Positions 1-8,398 of a stretch of 38,625 nt of DNA are shown here, piece by piece. The notes beneath the pieces were generated by a model. The model did not search any database. It was not told the DNA's origin and worked only from the letters and a program-made list of their open reading frames with translations. Source of the stretch: JAVBLV01 sp031553195 (GTDB lineage: Bacteria; Bacteroidota; Bacteroidia; Bacteroidales; P3); NCBI GenBank assembly GCA_031553195.1, contig JAVBLV010000022.1:1-38625 (forward strand), in the 5' to 3' direction. A program made the position numbers and the translations under genes. Position 1 is the stretch's first letter. The number at the start of each line of letters is the position of its first letter.

Positions 1-32
1 GAATGTAATAGACTGCATGTGATCTTTCTTTT

Positions 33-282
33 GCCTTGACGCAAAAGAAACAAAAAGTCAAGGCTGACGACAGATATGCTAAAAAATCATTTGTTGCGGC
101 TAAACAAAATAACTCGCCCGTCGACGCTGTTATTCCAACCCCTAAATAACAAACGCTGTCATGCTATTTTTCGAAAGGAGGCTTCGAACAGAATTTTGTT
201 TTTAACGCCTCCACCAATGATTTTTCTTAACGCCATCTGTCGTAGGCCGTTATTCCCTTACTCATCCTCTTTTGACTTTTGA
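33..282. repeat. Inverted repeat and probable degenerate Bacteroidota intergenic repeat
   Basis: An 8-bp perfect inverted repeat, GCCTTGAC at 33-40 and GTCAAGGC at 57-64, flanks an A-rich spacer. The following 200 bases can be read as a 68-codon frame starting at 76, but its product has no domain, an odd Arg/Pro/Phe composition and no ribosome binding site. From memory, similar CTTGA-CAAAAG-TCAAG blocks followed by such pseudo-coding text recur between genes in many Bacteroidota, so I treat it as a repeat rather than a gene. A weaker echo of the motif (GCGTCAAAAG, AAATGACG) lies at about 700-726. Confidence 0.35.
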
Positions 283-791
283 TATTTTCACTTAATATTT
301 TAGTTCTCCACCGGAATTTTACATTGATTCATAACTTCTCCCTGATTTACAATTTTTATTTATTTATGCTACAATGATATCATAAATAAATAGAAATATA
401 GACCACAAATATATCTTAACTGTACAATTAATAACTAAATATAAATATAGAAAATTAAAAATATACGTATTCATAAACATATTTTTCAAAATATATTTAT
501 GCCAAAAATATGTTCTTGTTGCATATAATATTTTATATAAACAATAAATAATATTATTTGTTCAATTAATAAAATTGTCATTGTTACAAAAAAATACTAT
601 TTAACAAATTAATTTTCAATCTATATACTTCTGGTTTTGTTTATTTTTTCCGTAACAAAGCTTTATTGCCTCATTAAGAAAATGAAAAAGTTCATTTTGC
701 GTCAAAAGAACAAAATAAAAATGACGTCTTCTCTTCTTAAAGAAGAGAAGTAACAAATGAATCAAAGTCTAATCATTAAAATGAAAAAAAC
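283..791. other. AT-rich intergenic region, no gene seen
   Basis: About 500 very AT-rich bases with stops in all frames. No tRNA-like fold or convincing promoter was found. The only clear structure is the hairpin at 728-750, listed separately, in the leader of the first gene. Confidence 0.6.
728..750 (+). promoter_or_regulatory. Leader hairpin upstream of the tail-fibre-like gene
   Basis: CTTCTCTTCT (728-737) pairs perfectly with AGAAGAGAAG (741-750) across a 3-base loop. It lies 41 bases before the ATG at 792 and is not followed by a T-run, so it looks more like a 5' leader or mRNA-stability hairpin than a terminator. Function is inferred from position only. Confidence 0.45.
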
Positions 792-1823
792 ATGAAAACT
801 ATTAAGAGTTTTATTATCATGGCCATTTTATTGGCAAGCACAGTGTTGTCAACACAAGCGCAATATTGGAGTTTAACCGGGAATGCCGGAAGTGGCAGCA
901 ATTTTTTAGGGACAACTAATACTTATCCTTTATACTTCTTTACGGATAATACCTTCCGAATGATTATAACAGAAAAAACTGGTTATGTTGGAATCGGCAC
1001 AACAACCCCCACGAGTGCATTACACATACATTATAATCCCCTTTTAAAAAAGACCTATGGATTCCATTTAACCAATACCTCTACAGGCTCTTCAATAGCC
1101 AATGGTTTTGCCATCAACCTAAGTGGCAAAGAGGCAAATATTTTACAATTGGAGAATGCAAATTTTAATATTAAAGGTATCGGCGGAGGCATGACGATTT
1201 CTCCTAATGGTTATGTCGGTATAGGCACAACCAATCCATTACAAAAATTACATGTAGTAGACGGTAATATATTAATCTCTCGGATAAACGGCGGAGCTCT
1301 CGGATGCCAAAACGGAAGTATTATTTTTTCCGATGTAATAGATCCTGCCTGCCAAACTTATGGAAGATGGGCCATTGAATATATTAATGACGGAACGACA
1401 AATGGATTAAATTTTTGGCAACCATGGAGTAGCTGTCATAGTAACTTTTCTAACTATACATTATTTTTAAAGGATAATGGAAATATTGGCATTGGCACCC
1501 ATAACCCTCAATACAAATTGGCGGTAAACGGAACTATAGGCGCTAGAGAAGTAATTGTAACCATTACCGGCTGGTCTGATTATGTTTTTGATAGCGAATA
1601 CGAACTCCGTTCATTAAACGAAGTCGAGAGTTTTATTAATACGCACAAGCATTTGCCTGAAGTGCCTTCTGCCGGAGAAGTAGAGAAAAATGGCGTTCAA
1701 TTGGGGGAAATGAATGCCGTTTTGCTTAAAAAAATAGAGGAATTGACTTTATATATGATTGAGCAAAACAAAAAAATAGAAACTCTACAAGCGGAAATCA
1801 ATACTTTAAAAGGAAAGGAGTAA
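792..1823 (+). CDS. Secreted tail-fibre-like repeat protein
   Basis: A 343-residue exported protein. Residues 1-23 form a signal peptide ending TQA-Q. The body carries several copies of a short GYVGIGTTNP-type motif (at about 66, 141 and 234 in varied form), typical of Bacteroidota cell-surface or tail-fibre-like proteins. The C-terminal 80 residues hold the usual VFDSEYELRSL...HLPEVPSAGEVEKNGV...LGEMNAVLLKKIEEL block, then a coiled coil (about 310-343), which in related proteins directs trimerisation. No catalytic motif is visible and no T9SS tail is recognisable, although its operon partner has one. The gene ends 3 bases before the C10 protease gene, so the two are almost certainly cotranscribed. 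It is not prophage: no structural phage genes are nearby. Confidence 0.75.
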   Translation: MKTIKSFIIMAILLASTVLSTQAQYWSLTGNAGSGSNFLGTTNTYPLYFFTDNTFRMIITEKTGYVGIGTTTPTSALHIHYNPLLKKTYGFHLTNTSTGSSIANGFAINLSGKEANILQLENANFNIKGIGGGMTISPNGYVGIGTTNPLQKLHVVDGNILISRINGGALGCQNGSIIFSDVIDPACQTYGRWAIEYINDGTTNGLNFWQPWSSCHSNFSNYTLFLKDNGNIGIGTHNPQYKLAVNGTIGAREVIVTITGWSDYVFDSEYELRSLNEVESFINTHKHLPEVPSAGEVEKNGVQLGEMNAVLLKKIEELTLYMIEQNKKIETLQAEINTLKGKE

Positions 1824-1826
1824 ATT

Positions 1827-3557
1827 ATGAAAACAAAATTTTTAGTTTTCCTAACATTAATTTACTGCATAAATGCATTCGGTCAACAGCAGGTCACAAT
1901 ATCAGAAGCCAGAAAAGCCGCTGTATATACAATATCATCCACAACCAAATCAATGAGCGTATCCGAAAAAATGATTGACACTGTATTCCAAATGAAGAGT
2001 GAAAAAAATACTTTATTGTATGAAGTTGTATTTGAAAATGGCTCCAATGTCCTTTTATCAGGAAGCAAAGCATGTCTTCCTGTTTTAGGGTACAGTATTG
2101 ACTTAAAATCAAAGGAGAAGGAAAGCGTTTTAAATAACTATGATTTGATTCCAGATGGTTTACGGTTTATGATAGATGAATATATAAAACAAATAGAATA
2201 CTGTTTTGGAGCTAAGGATGTAAAACTATATTATGCAGATGAATGGAAAAAGCTACAACAAACAGATAATATAGTCTTGACAAAGGGAGGCGCTATTATC
2301 GTTAGCCCATTGATAAAATCTAAATGGGGGCAATCCACTTCAAATTGTAACAACGATTGTAATGCCTATAATTATCTGGTGTCAGAATCATCTTCCAACT
2401 GTGGTTGTTCTCCCAGTAGAAAATGTCCTGCAGGTTGTGTAGCTGTTGCCATGGCACAGGTCATAAACTATTGGAGAAATCCGCTTATGCGTTTCGACGG
2501 AGAACAATACAACTGGAATAACATCCCTGATGAACTTCGTAACAGTTCTTCTAATTATTCAAATGAAAAAACTGCTATAGCAAAATTGATGAGGTATTGT
2601 GGTATAAAAGTCGGGATGTCGTATTGCTCCGGTGGGAGTTGTTCCTCTGGCGCCACTACAAGTAATGCCAGAGGCATTTTTGTAAACTATTTAGGGTTCA
2701 ACAGTAGCGCTAGTTATAAATCCAAATCTTCATATAGTGAAAATGATTGGAAGAATCTAATAAAAAATGATTTAAATAACGGATGGCCCATAATGTATAG
2801 GGGATATGATCCTAATGCAGGAGGACACTCTTTTGTTTGTGATGGTTATGATGAACAAGACTATTTTCATTTTAATTGGGGCTGGAACGGCAGCTATAAT
2901 AATTACTATTATACATTGAATAATCTATCCCCAGGATATAATTTCACATCAGATCAAGCCGCTATATTTCTATTACGTCCCGATTTTTGCAATCAAACTT
3001 TATATTTATCTGATTATTATTCATTTCTAAAGCCGGGATCATTTGTGCCTTATCAAAAAATCCCAAAAACATTTGGGACGTTAATCAGCGCTGATATTAA
3101 TTCATCTTCTTCTTGGAGAACAATCCCTTCGGGAGCAACTTCTGAGTATGTAGCAACCCAGGCTGTTATCTTAAAACCAGGTTTTCAAGCAGTAACAGGA
3201 TCAAATTTTAAAGCAAGGATTGTATCTTGTTCTGTAAATCCTATAAAATCATTAAAAAGTTCTAATTCTGACTTTTCATATGAAACTTTCGAAGCTACCG
3301 AAAATGAAACCATGACCGATGAAGATTATTTTACAATTTACCCCAACCCAAATAATGGTACCTTTACCATATCCACAACAAAAAAATTAGACGAGTATAG
3401 TAACTTTAGAATATTAAATTCAACGGGAAAGATAGTTTTTCAACAGTCCAAATTATCTTCTTATACAATACAATTACCATCTAATTCAAAAGGAGTTCAT
3501 ATCCTGCTCATACAATCAGATCAAGGAGAGATCATAAAAAAGATTATAATTGAATAA
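1827..3557 (+). CDS. C10-family cysteine protease with T9SS sorting tail
   Basis: A 576-residue secreted protease of the streptopain/interpain family. Residues 1-20 are a signal peptide. Residues about 21-150 look like the propeptide of this family, which normally keeps the zymogen inactive. The catalytic domain follows: the oxyanion glutamine is in KWGQ (Q169), the nucleophile is C204 in PAGCVAVAMAQ, the histidine is H334 in GGHSFVCDGY, and NWGWNG at 350-355 supplies the Asn/Trp motif. Many extra cysteines around 174-200 and 257-272 suggest disulphides. A short linker module (ILKPGFQAVTGSNF, about 448-461) precedes a type A T9SS tail from residue 502 (YFTIYPNPNNGTFTIS), so the product should cross the outer membrane by the Por system. 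Start ATG follows the upstream stop by 3 bases. Confidence 0.92.
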   Translation: MKTKFLVFLTLIYCINAFGQQQVTISEARKAAVYTISSTTKSMSVSEKMIDTVFQMKSEKNTLLYEVVFENGSNVLLSGSKACLPVLGYSIDLKSKEKESVLNNYDLIPDGLRFMIDEYIKQIEYCFGAKDVKLYYADEWKKLQQTDNIVLTKGGAIIVSPLIKSKWGQSTSNCNNDCNAYNYLVSESSSNCGCSPSRKCPAGCVAVAMAQVINYWRNPLMRFDGEQYNWNNIPDELRNSSSNYSNEKTAIAKLMRYCGIKVGMSYCSGGSCSSGATTSNARGIFVNYLGFNSSASYKSKSSYSENDWKNLIKNDLNNGWPIMYRGYDPNAGGHSFVCDGYDEQDYFHFNWGWNGSYNNYYYTLNNLSPGYNFTSDQAAIFLLRPDFCNQTLYLSDYYSFLKPGSFVPYQKIPKTFGTLISADINSSSSWRTIPSGATSEYVATQAVILKPGFQAVTGSNFKARIVSCSVNPIKSLKSSNSDFSYETFEATENETMTDEDYFTIYPNPNNGTFTISTTKKLDEYSNFRILNSTGKIVFQQSKLSSYTIQLPSNSKGVHILLIQSDQGEIIKKIIIE

Positions 3558-3611
3558 TACTCACATAATCAAACTTTTATTTTGTTTTTGACAGCTATAT
3601 TCAGCGTTCTT

Positions 3612-3640
3612 AAGGGCTATCTAAAAAGGTAGCCCTTTTC
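3612..3640 (+). terminator. Rho-independent terminator after the protease gene
   Basis: A 10-bp stem, 3612-3621 with 3628-3637, closes a 6-base loop; AAGGGCTA pairs with TAGCCCTT and one G-T wobble is present. The right arm runs into TTTTC. It also has A residues on the left arm, so it may serve the opposing gene that ends at 3663. Confidence 0.8.
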
Positions 3641-3662
3641 TATTGGTTGGCTTAAAACAAAA

Positions 3663-4070
3663 TTAATGCGTTGTCGTGTGTTCTTTATCAGAACAACAGC
3701 CGGCTTTCTTTTTCAGTTCAACCGGTTTTTTGCAGCATGCCGGTAATTTCGCGTAGGCTTTAGGATTGCCGGGCACGTCGTCGGCGTCGTATCCCAACTG
3801 GCTAACGGCCTTCCGTATTTTGTCGGGATTGGTTTTCTTTTCATCGTAAGTAACTTTCAGGACTTTTGTGTTTAAGTCCAGGTTAAAGGTTTTAACGCCT
3901 TTTTCATACGCCATTGCTTTTTCAATGGTTTCTTTGCACATGTTACATTGGGCGGAAGTTTTAATTTCCAGTTCTTTTACATTACTTTGTTGATTGTCTT
4001 TTGCCTGCAAAGCAAAAACAATTCCAAAAGAAAGAAAACAGAATAAGGCGGTTTGAATAATTTTTTTCAT
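3663..4070 (-). CDS. Exported heavy-metal-associated (HMA) domain protein
   Basis: A 135-residue protein with a signal peptide (about 1-23) and one HMA fold. The metal loop is C42-N-M-C45, the CxxC that binds Cu(I) or related soft metals in HMA chaperones, and the sheet/helix residues VKTFNLDLNTK...VTYDEKK...KIRKAVSQLGYDAD follow the family pattern. Unusually, the C-terminal tail adds two vicinal cysteine pairs (C112-C113, C125-C126) and ends in a His-containing stretch (H131, H135), a probable second metal site. It lies 130 bases downstream of the TonB receptor gene in the same direction and probably acts as a periplasmic metal carrier or scavenger for it. The metal itself cannot be read from the sequence. 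Confidence 0.85.
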   Translation of the reverse strand: MKKIIQTALFCFLSFGIVFALQAKDNQQSNVKELEIKTSAQCNMCKETIEKAMAYEKGVKTFNLDLNTKVLKVTYDEKKTNPDKIRKAVSQLGYDADDVPGNPKAYAKLPACCKKPVELKKKAGCCSDKEHTTTH

Positions 4071-4200
4071 TGTATTGTATTTTTGATTTGTAACGGAATT
4101 TTTTACTTATTAGTTTACAAAGGCGCAAAAAACACCAAGGTTTTTAAATGTTTATTTTTTTTTTCTAAGTTAACGGCATATCTTCTTTTCATTTTCGATT

Positions 4201-6447
4201 TTACTTAAGAGTCCACCGGAATCCGGCATAAAAAAGCCGTCCCATTATCGGAGCGTAGATTACCGAAGCGTCAAAATCTTTTGCGTAAGGATGTTCAGGA
4301 TCAATAATAGGATGTTCCTGGACATAGCCTGTAATATTCTCGCACCCGATATAAACATCCCAATGTTTGAATCTACGCGTAATTTGTCCTAACATATAGA
4401 AATACGGACTGGAGTATTCCGGTCGCGCATTGTTGGTATTTGGCAATCTTCCGGCTCCGTTCAGTTGGGTTGTTAAATCGAAAGTCCATTTGTCATATTT
4501 GGTTGCATAAGACAATACAAGCAATCCCTTCCATTTATTCATATAAACCCTATCCTGAAGTTGTCCGTCCGTAGTTGTTTTTACATCATTATAACGACCT
4601 GCTAAAGTTGCAGTAAAACCCTTAACCACACTTACAACCAAATCGGCTTGCAAACTATTTGAAAAAGATTTCCCCTCCAAATTATAAAAATGAACTTCGT
4701 CGGCGCTTTTATCCAGATCCACAATTATCTGATTAACAAAATCTGTCCGGTAAAAGTCCAATGTAAAAACAGCTATCTTTTTGTCTTTGATCAAAATGTC
4801 CTGGACAAAATTAAACCCGTAATTCCAAGCATCTTCCATTTTTAATGACTCATCGGAGAATACAAATTTACGAGAACTTGCCATTAATCCAAAATTTTCG
4901 GCCAAAACAAAAGCAGATCGATACCCTTTTCCTGCCGAAATCCTGAAAACAGAATGCTCCAAAGGATCCCATTTAAGATGCAGGCGAGGCGTTATTAAAG
5001 ACCTTTCATAAGCCGAATTATAATCATATCTTAATCCGGCCGTCAACAAAAACTTACTGAGCGTATATGTATATTGTACAAAAACCCCCGGAACGAGCTC
5101 GTCTGTTTTCATAACCGTATCGAACAAGGAATATATATTTTGACTCGTATAGGTTTCCTTCGTATTATTCAATTGAAAACTGGCGCCGGCATTAAATTTA
5201 TGTTTATCTGTCAATAAGCCTTCATAAATTAAATTGGCGTATAAATCCGCTTCGTCTCCTTTATAATCGTTTAGTCCGTAAAAAGCTTTTTGCTGAAAGT
5301 AAGTTCCTGATAATTGTAAACCTATGCTATTTTTTTCGTTCAACAATACTCCGTTTTTCGTAAACAATTGCAATCGTTGATTATCGATGCCAATACCATA
5401 CAAACCTGCGGTGTCCATTGTCCTATCCGATCTATCGAAACCCATTTGCCCTCCGGTTCGCTTTTCTTTCACATAATTTATCAATGTTATATTGGTATAT
5501 TTTTTATGAGTATAATTCCATCTGTTGACTAAATTCCATTGGTTGAATTTTGGATAATCCATAAACCCGTCGCCATGCCCGACATGGTCAATTTCACGAT
5601 TGAAAGAAGATTGATGAGCAAAAAGCATGGTACTTAGTTTTTCATTGAATTCATGAGCGCCAATAACATTGAAATCGTTTTTCAAATCGCTGTTAAGATA
5701 GGCGTTAACATATAAACGATCGGAAGTCAAAGGTTTACGGTACTCAATATTAACTTGTCCGGTAACAGTCTCATATCCATTAATTACCGAAGCTACGCCC
5801 TTTGATATCTGGATAGATTCCATAAATGGCCCCGGAATATAATTTAACCCAAAAGGAGCAGATAATCCTCGTATAAAAGGTACATTTTCCAGTATCAATT
5901 GACTATAGACGCCCGTCAGCCCCAACATTTGGATCTGCCTGGCGCCCGAGACGGCGTCGGAATACCCAACGTCGACAGTGGCCGAATTTTCAAAGCTTTC
6001 GGCCAAATTACAACAAGCCAGCCTTGTTAAACCTTCGGTAGTAATAACTTCCGTTTTCTGAGTCGACAGTTTCGAAATATAAGAAGACTCCATTTTTTCT
6101 GAAATCTCTATTCCTTGAATATTTTGCGTCAATGCAAACATTAAAATAGATACTTCCGCTTGATTTTTCTCAATATTTATGGTATCCGTTTTATATCCCA
6201 TAAAACTACATACCAACTGTAAGTTGCCGGCTTCCGGCTTTATTATAGAGAACGCTCCTTTATCGTCGGCAACAGTCCCTAAGGTAGTTCCTAACCAAAA
6301 AATGTTAACCATCGGCAGCGGAACTTGTTTATTATCCCTATCAAGTTCATAAACTACGCCGGTTAATTTACTTTGCGCCTGTATGTTATTAGAAAAAAAC
6401 AATCCCATGACAAAAAGCGAAAAGGCAATATATTTAATTTTTTTCAT
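4201..6447 (-). CDS. TonB-dependent receptor, probable metal transport
   Basis: A 748-residue outer-membrane receptor. Signal peptide 1-24; carboxypeptidase-like regulatory domain about 26-105 (LTGVVYELD...SFMGYKTDTI); plug about 125-237 with VSGARQIQMLG and SIQISKGVASVINGYETVTGQVNIEYR; then a 22-strand-type beta barrel to the aromatic-rich C-terminus. The plug contains a vicinal cysteine pair, C145-C146, in LACCNLAESFENS. From memory, this ACCNL...DAVSGARQIQMLG plug marks a Bacteroidota subgroup usually found beside HMA proteins, which agrees with the neighbours here. Substrate is inferred from context (soft metal or metal chelate); nothing in the barrel proves it. No SusD-like partner follows, so a glycan role is unlikely. 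Confidence 0.88.
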   Translation of the reverse strand: MKKIKYIAFSLFVMGLFFSNNIQAQSKLTGVVYELDRDNKQVPLPMVNIFWLGTTLGTVADDKGAFSIIKPEAGNLQLVCSFMGYKTDTINIEKNQAEVSILMFALTQNIQGIEISEKMESSYISKLSTQKTEVITTEGLTRLACCNLAESFENSATVDVGYSDAVSGARQIQMLGLTGVYSQLILENVPFIRGLSAPFGLNYIPGPFMESIQISKGVASVINGYETVTGQVNIEYRKPLTSDRLYVNAYLNSDLKNDFNVIGAHEFNEKLSTMLFAHQSSFNREIDHVGHGDGFMDYPKFNQWNLVNRWNYTHKKYTNITLINYVKEKRTGGQMGFDRSDRTMDTAGLYGIGIDNQRLQLFTKNGVLLNEKNSIGLQLSGTYFQQKAFYGLNDYKGDEADLYANLIYEGLLTDKHKFNAGASFQLNNTKETYTSQNIYSLFDTVMKTDELVPGVFVQYTYTLSKFLLTAGLRYDYNSAYERSLITPRLHLKWDPLEHSVFRISAGKGYRSAFVLAENFGLMASSRKFVFSDESLKMEDAWNYGFNFVQDILIKDKKIAVFTLDFYRTDFVNQIIVDLDKSADEVHFYNLEGKSFSNSLQADLVVSVVKGFTATLAGRYNDVKTTTDGQLQDRVYMNKWKGLLVLSYATKYDKWTFDLTTQLNGAGRLPNTNNARPEYSSPYFYMLGQITRRFKHWDVYIGCENITGYVQEHPIIDPEHPYAKDFDASVIYAPIMGRLFYAGFRWTLK

Positions 6448-6783
6448 TGTTCTAAATTTATAAGCTCCTCATTAAATGAAAAATGAGAAATTAAAAAATC
6501 TATTTATTAATGATCTTTTAGTATTTTTTCGTTTTCACTTTTCATTAACCTATTGAAAAACTTATGATTATTGTATGTGTTTATTTCTTATTTGATAGTC
6601 TAGTCAGGGTGTGACTTTAAGTCAAACCCTGACTTATTATTCGCTATTCATCTTTAAAGAACAAACGTTTTTAAAAAAGGATAAATATCGTTTATATATC
6701 AATCGTTAACAAAAAAAGAAAATGTCGAATTCTTCCCGCAAGAAAGAAAAAGGGGATGAAGAAACTTTATTTGAAACTTATAA
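6448..6783. other. Intergenic region between TonB receptor and Cys-rich gene
   Basis: A 336-base stretch with no credible gene; the frame on the plus strand that crosses 6722-6988 is the antisense shadow of the Cys-rich gene. It contains the 31-bp palindrome at 6604-6634. It must hold the leader, and perhaps a promoter, of the TonB receptor gene; no TAnnTTTG box was found on the minus strand. Confidence 0.55.
6602..6634. repeat. 31-bp palindromic repeat, copy 1
   Basis: AGTCAGGGT (6602-6610) pairs with ACCCTGACT (6626-6634), and inside it TGACTT (6612-6617) pairs with AAGTCA (6619-6624), giving an almost complete palindrome with one mismatch. The 31-base core 6604-6634 matches 21738-21768 at 25 of 31 positions with no gaps. 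Here it lies in the gap between two same-strand genes of the metal cluster. Confidence 0.65.
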
Positions 6784-7245
6784 TCAAATAATTATTTGGG
6801 AGAAAAGAATCGGCAAACGTTTTCCGTTTCCGAGATTGAATTCTAAAAGAGGCGGTAGAATATGTGGTTTTATTTTGACATTGAATACTTTATCGCCGAA
6901 TTCAATGAAAAAAATATTGAAATCAAAAGTATTAAAAAATAAATGCTTATATTCCTGCAATATAGTATCTACGCTTAGTTTAAAATAAAAACTATTTTGC
7001 GTGCAACACTTGGTATTAACAAAATTGGTTTCTGCATCATGTTTGGAGGCCTTTTGACGGCAACAATCATCATCTTCTTTCTCTGACGAACAACAAGCAT
7101 TTGATTCATCCGGATTTTCTAAAAAGATTATGGATTGCTCCCCACTACAGCCTTTGCAATGATTAACAAACCCTTGTACGCCAATAGAAGAAAATAGCGT
7201 AACAACTATCAATAAAGATGATATGATTCTTTTTAGTAATTCCAT
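6784..7245 (-). CDS. Exported Cys-rich protein, HYC_CC_PP-like
   Basis: A 153-residue protein with an N-terminal signal/anchor (1-25). It has H29-C30 with C33, then three vicinal cysteine pairs (C51-52, C61-62, C80-81) and a PP pair at 131-132 in HILPPLLEF. This order, HxC then CC then PP, matches the Bacteroidota HYC_CC_PP family, whose role is not established but which tends to sit beside TonB receptors and HMA proteins. I chose the ATG at 7245, not the upstream TTG at 7257, because a TATCTTTG promoter box covers 7255-7262. The cysteines and the neighbours suggest metal binding in the periplasm. It is probably first in the cluster and read in the same direction as the receptor. Confidence 0.75.
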   Translation of the reverse strand: MELLKRIISSLLIVVTLFSSIGVQGFVNHCKGCSGEQSIIFLENPDESNACCSSEKEDDDCCRQKASKHDAETNFVNTKCCTQNSFYFKLSVDTILQEYKHLFFNTFDFNIFFIEFGDKVFNVKIKPHILPPLLEFNLGNGKRLPILFSQIII

Positions 7246-7254
7246 TATTGTGTG

Positions 7255-7262
7255 CAAAGATA
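7255..7262 (-). promoter_or_regulatory. -7 promoter element for the Cys-rich gene
   Basis: CAAAGATA on the plus strand reads TATCTTTG on the minus strand, matching the Bacteroidota -7 consensus TAnnTTTG. It is only about 10 bases from the ATG at 7245, so the leader would be very short. No well-spaced -33 box was found. Confidence 0.45.
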
Positions 7263-7335
7263 TTGATAATTATGGAATTTATCTATCTTTTCAAATTTTA
7301 AACGATATAACCGTAAGTACTTTTATCAAATTCTA

Positions 7336-8277
7336 TTATTTATTTACATGCTCCACCACATGTTTTTGCAAAAGTCTTTTTATATAAAACTTTCGTTTTC
7401 CCTTTTTTATTATCGACTCTAATGAAACGCCCGGTTTACTCGATTCGGCCGCTATCCGTTGTAAATTAAATAAAATAGAATCCTGCTTGATTCCGGCAGT
7501 TCCAAAAGTCAAATCAACATATTCTTTTATGGCTTCGAAAAAATTCGAAGAAACATTATAATCCGTAAACGGAAAAGCGAAGAGCCGGGCAGATTGATCA
7601 AAATTATTACTTACAAAACCTAAACTTTCGATGGTTTGCCGCAATTGTTCCTCCAATGTTTCATTTCCGTAAAATGGATGATCAATACTATGCGAACCGA
7701 TGGAAAAACCTTGTTTCGATAAATCGCGTATTTGTTCCATTGTTAGGTATGGTTTTTCTTCTTTCAAAAATGAATCTACTTCCTCCTGACTCATGAATTC
7801 ATTTAATTTCTTCTTTTCCCGATAGGATACGGAAAGTATTTTATATTTAAAATCAGGCGTAAGTTTATTAAATTGAGTAAAATGATCCAATATCAGACTC
7901 GCCCGATACCGGTAAAATAAAGCTTTATTGTCGACAAAAGCAGAATTAACAAAAAATGTAGCAGGAATTCCCTTGGTTAATAAAATCGGCGCTATAACAT
8001 TGTATGATTGGCTAAGCCCGTCGTCGAAAGAGAGATGGAAAACCGGCTTTTTCAAACCAATCTCATTTTTACTTAATCGTATTAATGTCCCAGAATCGAT
8101 AGGTTCATAATGTTTCAGCAAAAAATCCAGATCGTTGCAGAATTCCTTTACAGTTTTTACCTGATATAAATGTTTAGTATGCGGTAAAGGTTTATCCGAA
8201 ACGGTATGATAAAACGGTAATATCAATTTACTCCCTATCAATTTTTGAATGGTTGAGTTATTGAAGGATTGAATCAT
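7336..8277 (-). CDS. Polysaccharide deacetylase family protein
   Basis: A NodB-homology carbohydrate esterase (CE4) of 313 residues as read here. The metal and catalytic motifs are present: FDDG at 84-87 (D85 the likely base, D86 the metal ligand) and H196, H200 in IGSHSIDH. The family removes N-acetyl groups from GlcNAc-containing polymers; the substrate is unknown. There is no signal peptide. The first 15 or so residues are encoded by an ATTGAATT-like simple repeat (about 8243-8300), and related proteins usually begin near the KLILPFYHTVSD segment, so the real start may be an internal TTG and the ATG at 8277 an accident of the repeat. The 21-bp tandem repeat array lies directly upstream, and the methyltransferase gene ends before it. 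Confidence 0.85.
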   Translation of the reverse strand: MIQSFNNSTIQKLIGSKLILPFYHTVSDKPLPHTKHLYQVKTVKEFCNDLDFLLKHYEPIDSGTLIRLSKNEIGLKKPVFHLSFDDGLSQSYNVIAPILLTKGIPATFFVNSAFVDNKALFYRYRASLILDHFTQFNKLTPDFKYKILSVSYREKKKLNEFMSQEEVDSFLKEEKPYLTMEQIRDLSKQGFSIGSHSIDHPFYGNETLEEQLRQTIESLGFVSNNFDQSARLFAFPFTDYNVSSNFFEAIKEYVDLTFGTAGIKQDSILFNLQRIAAESSKPGVSLESIIKKGKRKFYIKRLLQKHVVEHVNK

Positions 8278-8322
8278 TGAATTATTGAATTATTGAAGGA
8301 TAAGATTGCGTTTATTCTCCGC

Positions 8323-8397
8323 CATTACTCATTACTAACTCCTCATTACTCATTACTAACTCCTCATTACTCATTACTAACTCCTCATTACTCATTA
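8323..8397. repeat. 21-bp tandem repeat, about 3.6 copies
   Basis: Three exact 21-base units (8323-8343, 8344-8364, 8365-8385) and a 12-base partial unit (8386-8397) fill the gap between the deacetylase and methyltransferase genes. The unit begins CATTACTCATTACTAAC and contains its own internal CATTACT doublet. The last unit runs to the stop codon of the methyltransferase gene at 8399. A 16-base piece of the unit recurs inverted at 18827-18842. Confidence 0.9.
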
Positions 8398-8398
8398 A

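Noticed and set aside
76..282. 68-codon open frame near the left edge
   Set aside because: No domain, no ribosome binding site, odd composition; lies in a block that looks like a Bacteroidota intergenic repeat.
792..1823. Phage tail fibre as a sign of a prophage
   Set aside because: Such GIGTTNP-type proteins are common chromosomal Bacteroidota proteins; no capsid, portal, terminase or integrase gene is nearby.
6722..6988. Plus-strand open frame starting MSNSSRKKEK
   Set aside because: Antisense to most of the Cys-rich HYC_CC_PP-like gene, whose signal peptide, cysteine pattern and promoter support the minus strand.
8323..8397. Possible CRISPR array
   Set aside because: Repeats are head to tail with no spacers, and no cas gene is in the window.
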